This document shows, in pieces, positions 1 to 5,117 of a DNA stretch of 9,744 bases. The DNA is taken from contig JAADEO010000042.1 in NCBI GenBank assembly GCA_013153415.1, positions 1-9,744 on the forward strand, in the 5' to 3' direction. The notes beneath the pieces are model-generated. The model made no database searches. It saw only the letters and a program-made list of their open reading frames with translations, and was not told the origin of the DNA. This stretch comes from Deltaproteobacteria bacterium. Lineage in GTDB: Bacteria > Desulfobacterota > Anaeroferrophillalia > Anaeroferrophillales > Tharpellaceae. Each line of letters begins with the position of its first letter. Positions within the stretch are counted from its first letter, which is position 1. A program made the translations under genes and the position numbers.

Positions 1-830
1 GCCGGGTAGTAGTGGCAGGGCAGCATCTCGCCATGGGTGTAGACGTCGACGCCGGTGCCCTCGGTCTGTTTCAGGAGCTCCTCCATGTCCTTGAGATCAT
101 GGCCCGAGATCAGGATGCCGGGGTTTTTGCCGACACCGAGATTGACCTCGGTGATTTCCGGGTGACCGTAGGTTTCGGTATTGGCCTTGTCGAGCAGGGC
201 CATGACGCCGACGGCATTCTCACCGCACTTCATGACCATGGCGATCATCTCGTCGACCGAAAGATCCTTGGTCGTCGAGGCCAGGGCTTCATACATGTAG
301 CCGTAGAAATTCTCATCTTCGTAGCCGAGGATGGCGGCGTGGTCGGCATAGGCCGCGACCCCTTTCAGGCCGATGACCAGCAGTTCGCGCAGCGAACGGA
401 CATCCTCGTTTTCGGTGGCCAACACACCAACACCCTTGGCCTTGTCGGCGAAGCTGCTTTCGTCTCCGGTCCAGGTGGCGGCATCCGGCAGGTCGCCGGA
501 AAAATCGGCGCCGTTCTTCTCTTTGTAAGCTTTCAGGAACTGTTCCTTGAGCTGATCACGACGGCCCAGGGCCTCCTTGATCATGGCTTTCAAGGTATCA
601 TCATCCCAGTTGACGTTGGTGATGGTCGTAAACAGGCCTTCGGCGACGAACTTGGCGACACCCTTGTCGACCTGGCCGAGCTCTTTCAACTTCTCGCCGT
701 AGACGGCGATCCCTTTCAGGGTGTAGATCAGCAGATCCTGCAAGTTGGCAGTGGTTTCCGGCTTGCCGCAAACGCCTTTGATGGTACATCCCTGGTTTTT
801 CGCAGTTTCCTGACATTGAAAACAAAACAT
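1..830 (-). CDS. hcp: Hybrid cluster protein (Hcp, 'hydroxylamine reductase'), N-terminal 276 residues, cut by window edge
   Basis: Hcp is a cytoplasmic Fe-S protein tied to nitrosative stress; it reduces hydroxylamine in vitro and NO in physiological settings. The protein opens MFCFQCQETAK, and Cys3, Cys6, Cys15 and Cys21 form the CX2CX8CX5C cubane motif with the short spacing of class I/III Hcp rather than the long E. coli spacing. Further in are the family blocks ATWTGDE, ATENEDVRSLREL, ASTTKDLSVDEM, ISGHDLKD and THGEM. Counted from ATG 828-830, the SGHDL histidine is residue 244 and the HGEM glutamate is residue 268, the numbers of two hybrid-cluster ligands in Desulfovibrio Hcp, which also confirms the start. 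GAGGAG lies 8 bases upstream (838-843). The other ligands (Cys and Glu after residue 300) lie beyond the window; the family is about 550 residues. Residue 272 is Cys, where Desulfovibrio has Ala. An HcpR-like palindrome lies about 95 bases upstream. Confidence 0.97.
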   Translation of the reverse strand, partial: MFCFQCQETAKNQGCTIKGVCGKPETTANLQDLLIYTLKGIAVYGEKLKELGQVDKGVAKFVAEGLFTTITNVNWDDDTLKAMIKEALGRRDQLKEQFLKAYKEKNGADFSGDLPDAATWTGDESSFADKAKGVGVLATENEDVRSLRELLVIGLKGVAAYADHAAILGYEDENFYGYMYEALASTTKDLSVDEMIAMVMKCGENAVGVMALLDKANTETYGHPEITEVNLGVGKNPGILISGHDLKDMEELLKQTEGTGVDVYTHGEMLPCHYYP

Positions 831-905
831 AGTCACTCTCCTCTATTTTTCTAACAGTTAAAGAATTCTAACTCAAACTTGATTAACTTAATCCTCTTTT
901 ACCGC

Positions 906-924
906 AAGGGAAGCGATTTCCCTT
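906..924. other. 7-bp perfect inverted repeat next to the HcpR-like site
   Basis: AAGGGAA (906-912) and TTCCCTT (918-924) form a perfect stem around a 5-base loop and share base 924 with the TTGACATAAGTCAA palindrome. There is no T-run on either side, so a terminator is unlikely. It lies just downstream of the operator for hcp transcription and could be a second binding site or part of the hcp leader. Two more palindromes flank the pair: GATTAAcTTAATC at 881-893 and AAAAGATCTTTT at 939-950. Confidence 0.3.
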
Positions 925-937
925 TGACATAAGTCAA
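924..937. promoter_or_regulatory. Candidate HcpR (CRP/FNR-family) operator upstream of hcp
   Basis: TTGACATAAGTCAA is a perfect inverted repeat (TTGAC, 4-base spacer, GTCAA). This is the half-site layout of FNR-like regulators, with the C that separates HcpR/DNR-type sites from FNR's TTGAT. HcpR is the known regulator of hcp in anaerobic deltaproteobacteria. The site centre (930.5) lies about 100 bases from the hcp ATG. If it acts as a class II activator site at about -41.5, the start of transcription would be near 889 and TAAAAG (minus strand, 896-901) would fall in the -10 position. The palindrome is seen; the regulator and the promoter geometry are inferred. Confidence 0.6.
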
Positions 938-1025
938 GAAAAGATCTTTTTGGAAATTTTTTTGTTTTTTTCAGAAAAAGATGACGGGGAGGGTCGCAAT
1001 TGCGAAAGAGGCGACGCCGGGTTGC

Positions 1026-1538
1026 TCAGAAGATTTCGAGCCTTTCGAGAAAATGGTAGGCGACGATGCCGACAGCGGTCGAGAGGTTGAGACTGCGGAC
1101 CCGGCCCGTCATGGGGATAGTGAAGGTTGGAAAACGACAGGTGATCTCTCGCGGCAGACCCCGGGTCTCGGGACCGAAGAGCAGGCCGAGGCCGCGACGG
1201 ACGAGATCCTCGCCGCTACGGGAGTAGGGAGTTTCGGTCCGGGCGCTCAAGGCGATGATCGGAGCGGCGGGAACGAGGTTCCGCCAGCAGGTTTCGAAAG
1301 CGGCGAAATTTTCGTGTTCGTGGACCTCGACTTCAGACCAGTAGTCGAGGCCGGCTCTTTTAAGATGGCGGTCGTCGGTTTTGAAACCCAGGGGGTGAAT
1401 CAGGTGCAACGGCAGTTCGGCCGCGGCGCAGAGCCTGGCGATATTGCCGGTGTTGGCCGGAATCTCGGGTTCGTAGAGGATGATGTGGAGGGCCGGATCG
1501 GCGATTTTCTTCCGGGCCCGGCTGATCGATTCACTCAT
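1026..1538 (-). CDS. trmL: tRNA (cytidine/uridine-34-2'-O)-methyltransferase TrmL, SPOUT family
   Basis: TrmL uses S-adenosylmethionine to methylate the 2'-OH of wobble base 34 in certain leucine tRNAs. The 170-residue protein is close to the minimal SPOUT length (E. coli 157) and has the family motifs in order: LYEPEIPANTGNIARLCAA (residues 21-39), HPLGF, RAGLDYW, the SAM-knot motif LLFGPETRGLP and C-terminal RSLNLSTAVGIVAY. The start at 1538 adds about 16 polar residues before the usual N-terminus (LHIILYEPEIP), with no other start codon in between. No clear ribosome binding site precedes it; the nearest purine block (GGA) is about 20 bases upstream. It lies 63 bases after the ABC-F gene in the same direction and 195 bases before hcp. 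A canonical terminator after it is not evident; only the weak palindrome TCGCAATTGCGA (994-1005) follows the stop. Confidence 0.93.
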   Translation of the reverse strand: MSESISRARKKIADPALHIILYEPEIPANTGNIARLCAAAELPLHLIHPLGFKTDDRHLKRAGLDYWSEVEVHEHENFAAFETCWRNLVPAAPIIALSARTETPYSRSGEDLVRRGLGLLFGPETRGLPREITCRFPTFTIPMTGRVRSLNLSTAVGIVAYHFLERLEIF

Positions 1539-1553
1539 ATATTAATTAGGATT

Positions 1554-1597
1554 CCGCGCAAAGCCCGGAGTGATAGGATGATTATGGCAAAGTAAAA
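1554..1597. repeat. Short copy or remnant of a dispersed repeat (shared 14-mer) in the trmL/ABC-F spacer
   Basis: ATGGCAAAGTAAAA at 1584-1597 recurs identically at 9624-9637 on the same strand. Before it, CCGCGCAAAGCCCGG (1554-1568) resembles TTCGCACAAAACGGG just before the second copy, with about 15 extra bases between in this copy. The match suggests one repeat family, here as a degenerate fragment. CCGCGCAAAGCCCGG also forms a small interrupted hairpin (CCG c GC aaa GC c CGG). The 14-mer match is direct; common ancestry is inferred. Confidence 0.45.
1581..1589 (-). promoter_or_regulatory. Possible extended -10 element for trmL
   Basis: On the minus strand this reads TGCCATAAT: a TGn extension and a CATAAT hexamer, 5 of 6 to TATAAT. 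No good -35 lies 17 bases upstream, which is tolerated in extended -10 promoters. It would place the start of transcription roughly 35 bases before the trmL ATG. Part of the element is supplied by the 14-base repeat word at 1584-1597. Sequence match only. Confidence 0.25.
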
Positions 1598-1601
1598 TGT
1601 T

Positions 1602-3617
1602 CTAAACTTTCAGTTCTTTTTCCAGTTCCTCTATCTCCTGGTTGAGCTGTTCCCACTTGTGATAGGCCCAGGCCAGCTTTTCCTCGGCTTCCTTTTTCTC
1701 GGCCGCCTGTCTCTTGATGGTGTCGGGCGGGGTCTGGGAGTAGTAGTCGGGGCTGGAGAAGAGCCGGTTGAGCTTTTCGACCTCTTTTTCGAGCTGTTCG
1801 CACAGGGCTTCGGCGGCCGAGCTCTCCTTCTTCAGGGGACGGAGCTGCTGGTTGATCTTCTTGCGCAGCATCTTGTCTTGAGTCTGCTTCTGCTGCTTGC
1901 GGGCCGGTTGGTTTTTGCCGGGCCGGTTTTCGGAATCCTCACGGTTGCCGGTTTTTTCTTCCGGCTTCTTGGTCTCCCGCATCCGGGTCGGGGCGGCGGG
2001 ACGTTCGCCGGCCGCCGCGGCCCCGCTCAGGTGGTCGCAGCCCAGATGCTCGAGATACTCCTGATAGGTTCCGGGGAAGGTGTCGAAACCCTCGGCCTTG
2101 AGTTCGAGGATCCGGGTCGCCAGCCGGTTGACGAGGTAGCGGTTGTGGCTGACGAAGATGATCGTTCCTTCGAAGTCGCTAAGGGCGTCGATGAAGGCCT
2201 CGATCGATTCGAGGTCGAGATGGTTGGTGGGTTCGTCGAGCACCAGGACGTTGCCTTTTTTCAGCACCAGCTTGGCGATGATCAGCCGTGCCGCTTCGCC
2301 GCCGGAGAGCGCCGCCGTCGATTTGTGGACATCGTCGCCGGTAAAGAGCAGGTTACCCAGAATGCCGCGGATCGTGCCGATGCTTTCGCCGGGTCCGTAG
2401 CTGTAGAGGTATTCATAGGGAGTGGTGTTGACGGGGATCAGTTCGCGATGGTCCTGGGAGAAATACTCGGGCCAGGTTTCATAACCCCAGGTGACTTTTC
2501 CGGCATCGGCTTCGAGTTCGTTCATGATGATCTTGAGCAGGGTCGATTTGCCGATGCCGTTGGGGCCGATCACGGCCAGGCGTTCGCCCCGTTCGACGGT
2601 GAACGAGACTTCGTTCAAAACCTGCTTGCTGCCGTAGGCCTTGCTCAGCGAATCTACCTCGAGCACGGTCTTGCCCGAGGGCCGGCAGCATTCGAAGCGG
2701 ATGCGGGGATGGATCCGGGAGGAGTAGACCGGTTTGACGATCTCCTTTTCCATCCGGTTGATCTGCTTGATCTTGCTCTGAGCCTGGCGGGCCTTGGTGG
2801 CCTTGCCCTTGAAACGGGTGACGAAGGCCTGGAGTTCGTCGATCTTCTTTTCCGCCTTTTCCGATTCCTGACGCCGCTGGAGCTCATCGAGCTCCCGGGC
2901 CTTGAGATAGTAGTCGTAGTTGCCGGGATAGATCTTGATGGTCTGGTAATCGATGTCGGCGATGTGGGTCGAGACCCGATTGATGAAATCGCGGTCGTGG
3001 GAAACGACGATCACCGTGCCCTTGTAATCGACCAGGTAGTCTTCGAGCCAGCGCACCGAGACGATGTCGAGATGGTTGGTGGGTTCATCGAGCAGCAGGA
3101 CCTCGGGCCGGCTGAAAAGACACTGGGCCAGCAGGACCCGGAGCTTGTAGCCGCCGGAGAGCACCCGCATCGGCTGTTTGTGATAGACCGTGGCGATGCC
3201 GAGACCTTCGAGCATCTCGGCGATACGGCTTTCGGCCTGGTAGCCGTCGTGGTGGGCGATGATCTCCTCGAGCTCGATGATGCGCTCGGGATCGGGCTCC
3301 GCCTCTTCCAGCAGTTCGTCCTTTTCGCTGAAGGCCCGGTAGAGATCGGGCTGGCCCTGCATGACCACGTCGATCAGGAGGTCGTCCTCGAAAGCGAAGT
3401 GATCCTGATTCAGGGTTCCGACCCGGATCTTCGCCGGTAGGTTGACGGTGCCGGTGTCGGGGCTCTCCTGGCCGCAGAGGATGCGGACGAAGGTCGACTT
3501 GCCGGCGCCGTTGGCGCCGACGATGCCGTAGCGGTTGCCGGGGTCGAACTGGAGGCTGACCTCTTTGAAGAGCACCTGCCCGCCGTAGGATTTGCTTAAG
3601 TTGTTGACCGATATCAT
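1602..3617 (-). CDS. ABC-F family ATPase, YbiT-like core with C-terminal coiled coil
   Basis: ABC-F proteins have two fused ATPase domains, no membrane domain, and bind the ribosomal E site to relieve stalled translation. Domain 1 has Walker A GANGAGKST (34-42), signature LSGGY (153-157), Walker B ending DE (177-178) with TNHLD, and H-loop His207. A charged helical linker (about 238-300, the P-site tRNA interaction motif) follows. Domain 2 has GPNGIGKST (351-359), LSGGE (437-441), Walker B ending DE (461-462) and H-loop SHNR (His491). Both catalytic glutamates (178, 462) are present. The core resembles E. coli YbiT (GNRYGIVGANGAGKST, GTLNQDHFAFE), but about 140 residues follow: a Pro/Lys/Glu/Gln-rich linker (530-580) and a coiled coil (585-671) like the C-terminal domain of Uup. 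The start is odd: ATG 3615-3617 lies 18 bases after a terminator hairpin and has no Shine-Dalgarno. Housekeeping is likelier than antibiotic resistance, but this is not decided. Confidence 0.93.
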   Translation of the reverse strand: MISVNNLSKSYGGQVLFKEVSLQFDPGNRYGIVGANGAGKSTFVRILCGQESPDTGTVNLPAKIRVGTLNQDHFAFEDDLLIDVVMQGQPDLYRAFSEKDELLEEAEPDPERIIELEEIIAHHDGYQAESRIAEMLEGLGIATVYHKQPMRVLSGGYKLRVLLAQCLFSRPEVLLLDEPTNHLDIVSVRWLEDYLVDYKGTVIVVSHDRDFINRVSTHIADIDYQTIKIYPGNYDYYLKARELDELQRRQESEKAEKKIDELQAFVTRFKGKATKARQAQSKIKQINRMEKEIVKPVYSSRIHPRIRFECCRPSGKTVLEVDSLSKAYGSKQVLNEVSFTVERGERLAVIGPNGIGKSTLLKIIMNELEADAGKVTWGYETWPEYFSQDHRELIPVNTTPYEYLYSYGPGESIGTIRGILGNLLFTGDDVHKSTAALSGGEAARLIIAKLVLKKGNVLVLDEPTNHLDLESIEAFIDALSDFEGTIIFVSHNRYLVNRLATRILELKAEGFDTFPGTYQEYLEHLGCDHLSGAAAAGERPAAPTRMRETKKPEEKTGNREDSENRPGKNQPARKQQKQTQDKMLRKKINQQLRPLKKESSAAEALCEQLEKEVEKLNRLFSSPDYYSQTPPDTIKRQAAEKKEAEEKLAWAYHKWEQLNQEIEELEKELKV

Positions 3618-3623
3618 CTGCTG

Positions 3624-3664
3624 TCAAATAAAGAGAACCGGCGAGGGCCTGGCCCCGCCGGTTC
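3624..3664 (-). terminator. Strong intrinsic terminator after aspC
   Basis: GAACCGGCG (3635-3643) pairs with CGCCGGTTC (3656-3664). Inside, after a single bulged A, GGG pairs with CCC around a CCTGG loop, giving a 12-bp GC-rich stem. On the minus strand the hairpin is followed by TCTTTATTTG, a T-rich tract; the plus strand has no such tract, so it works for leftward transcription from aspC. The ABC-F start codon lies only 18 bases past the hairpin, so it may act as an attenuator for that gene. Confidence 0.75.
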
Positions 3665-3700
3665 CTGTCCGGGTTGATTGAAGGTGTCGCGGGTTCTGTT

Positions 3701-4897
3701 TCAGGAGAGCTTCTCGACGAATTCGGCCAGGCGGCCGACGCCCTTCTTGATGTTCTCCAGCGAGGTCGCATAGGAGAGCCGCATGTAGCCGGGGGCGCCG
3801 AAGGCCTCGCCCGGGACCACGGCGATCTTGACCTCGTCGAGCAGCATCTCGCACAGGGTCAGCGAGGAGTCGATCTCTTTGCCGCCGCATTTTTTGCCGA
3901 TCAGGCCCGAGACGCCGGGAAAGGCGTAGAAGGCTCCCTGGGGGTTGGCGCAGGCGATTCCGGGAATTTCATTCAGGGCCTTGACGATGTAGCGGCGGCG
4001 TTCGTCGAAATGTTTAAGAACGTTCCGGACGTAATCCTGGGGGCCGTTATAGGCCTCGATCGCCGCTTTTTGCGAAATCGAGGTCGGATTCGAGGTGCTC
4101 TGGCTCTGGATCTTGGTCATCGCCGCGATCAGTTCGGCCGGACCGGCGGTGAAACCGATGCGCCAGCCGGTCATCGAGTATGACTTGGAGACGCCGTTGA
4201 GGATGACGCAGCGCTCTTTGACCTCGGGGCCGATCTGGGCCGGGCTGAACTGTTCGAAACCGTCATATATGATATGTTCGTAGATTTCGTCGCTGATGAT
4301 CAGGATATCCTTGCTCACCGCGATTTCGGCCAGAGCCTTGAGCTCGTCGAGGGTATAGGCGGCTCCGGTCGGATTCGAGGGCGAATTGATGACCACGGCC
4401 CGGGTTTTCGGGGTGATGGCGCTCTCGAGCTGGGCCGGGGTGATCTTGAAACCCTGTTCCTGGCCGGCCTCGATGATCACCGGCACGCCGCCGGCCAAAG
4501 AAACCATCGGTGGGTAGGAGACCCAGTAGGGGGCCGGAATGACGACCTCGTCGCCGGGATCGAGCAGGGCCTGAGCGAGATTGTAGAAGGAGTGCTTGCC
4601 GCCGCAGGAGACGATGATCTGGTTTTCGGCGTAGTCGAGATCGTTTTCCCGTTTGAGCTTGGCGCAGATCGCCTGTTTGAGCTCGGGAATACCGGGAGCG
4701 GCGGTATACTTGGTGAAACCCTCGCGGATCGCCTTGATAGCAGCTTCCTTGATGTTGTCCGGAGTATCGAAGTCGGGTTCTCCGGCACCGAAATTGACAA
4801 CATCGATACCTTCGGCCTGCAGGGCTTTGGCTTTGGCGGTAATCGCCAGAGTCGGGGACGGTTTGATCTGTTGGACACGACCGGACAGGGTTAGCAT
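3701..4897 (-). CDS. aspC: Aspartate aminotransferase, PLP fold type I, subgroup 1-beta (possibly also prephenate)
   Basis: This cytoplasmic enzyme moves an amino group between aspartate and 2-oxoglutarate through pyridoxal phosphate. Counted from ATG 4895-4897 (398 residues): FGAGEPDFDTP near 36-46, PYWVSYP (Tyr124), NSPSNPTG (171-178), SDEIYE (Asp203, Tyr206), SKSYSMTGWRIG with Schiff-base Lys238, and the carboxylate-binding Arg373 in YMRLSYATS. The whole pattern follows Thermus aspartate aminotransferase, including GGK in CGGKHSFYN; in that subgroup the Lys is linked to acidic substrates and prephenate. Some members therefore supply arogenate for tyrosine and phenylalanine, and this cannot be decided here. 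GGAGG (4905-4909) with a 7-base spacer fixes the start; a GTG at 4918 would put the ribosome site inside the gene. It is divergent from the GGDEF gene and followed by a strong terminator. Confidence 0.93.
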   Translation of the reverse strand: MLTLSGRVQQIKPSPTLAITAKAKALQAEGIDVVNFGAGEPDFDTPDNIKEAAIKAIREGFTKYTAAPGIPELKQAICAKLKRENDLDYAENQIIVSCGGKHSFYNLAQALLDPGDEVVIPAPYWVSYPPMVSLAGGVPVIIEAGQEQGFKITPAQLESAITPKTRAVVINSPSNPTGAAYTLDELKALAEIAVSKDILIISDEIYEHIIYDGFEQFSPAQIGPEVKERCVILNGVSKSYSMTGWRIGFTAGPAELIAAMTKIQSQSTSNPTSISQKAAIEAYNGPQDYVRNVLKHFDERRRYIVKALNEIPGIACANPQGAFYAFPGVSGLIGKKCGGKEIDSSLTLCEMLLDEVKIAVVPGEAFGAPGYMRLSYATSLENIKKGVGRLAEFVEKLS

Positions 4898-4969
4898 CTT
4901 GTTTCCTCCACTCTTCACCGACGTTCGGCTTGCCGGCGAATTCTCTGATATGATTGAGTTTTATGAATA

Positions 4970-4996
4970 ATTATCACAGCTCACATAAGACTGCAA
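4970..4996 (-). promoter_or_regulatory. Possible aspC promoter
   Basis: On the minus strand, TTGCAG (4991-4996) and GATAAT (4970-4975) resemble -35 and -10 boxes. GATAAT has a TGn extension (TGTGATAAT). The spacer of 15 bases is short, so the extended -10 would carry most of the activity. The resulting leader would be about 65 bases. Motif match only. Confidence 0.3.
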
Positions 4997-5063
4997 CCGG
5001 AAAAAAATACCCCCGGGAAAAGAGCGGTTTTCTCGGCGCATATTTTATGTTAGTATTCCAGTT

Positions 5064-5083
5064 TATTATTTCGAAGACTCGAA
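5064..5083 (+). promoter_or_regulatory. Possible -10 element and overlapping palindrome upstream of the GGDEF operon
   Basis: TATTAT (5064-5069) is a fair -10 hexamer, though the bases about 17 upstream (TATTTT) are a poor -35. Directly after it lies TTCGA-AGAC-TCGAA (5070-5083), a perfect inverted repeat at about the expected start of transcription, where a repressor would act. It lies 35 bases before the GGDEF ATG. No regulator is assigned. Confidence 0.25.
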
Positions 5084-5117
5084 TACGGACACTTGTGACC
5101 TAAAAGGTTGAAGGGAC

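Noticed and set aside
12..854. 280-codon plus-strand frame opposite hcp
   Set aside because: The minus strand encodes Hcp with cluster ligands at the exact expected residue numbers. The plus frame shows no family motif.
981..1595. 204-codon plus-strand frame opposite trmL
   Set aside because: The TrmL motifs on the minus strand explain the region, and the plus translation has no recognised domain.
1659..3440. 593-codon open frame on the plus strand, opposite the ABC-F gene
   Set aside because: Its translation is rich in Gly, Val, Leu and Asp with no recognisable domain, while the opposite strand encodes a full ABC-F protein. Long antisense frames are expected opposite GC-rich genes.
3701..4918. 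Earlier GTG start for aspC at 4918
   Set aside because: It would place the strong GGAGG ribosome site inside the coding region; ATG 4897 has ideal spacing and gives the usual N-terminus.
4971..4986. CRP-like site TCACAGCTCACA between aspC and the cyclase gene
   Set aside because: The two TCACA words are in direct, not inverted, orientation, so it is not a CRP operator.
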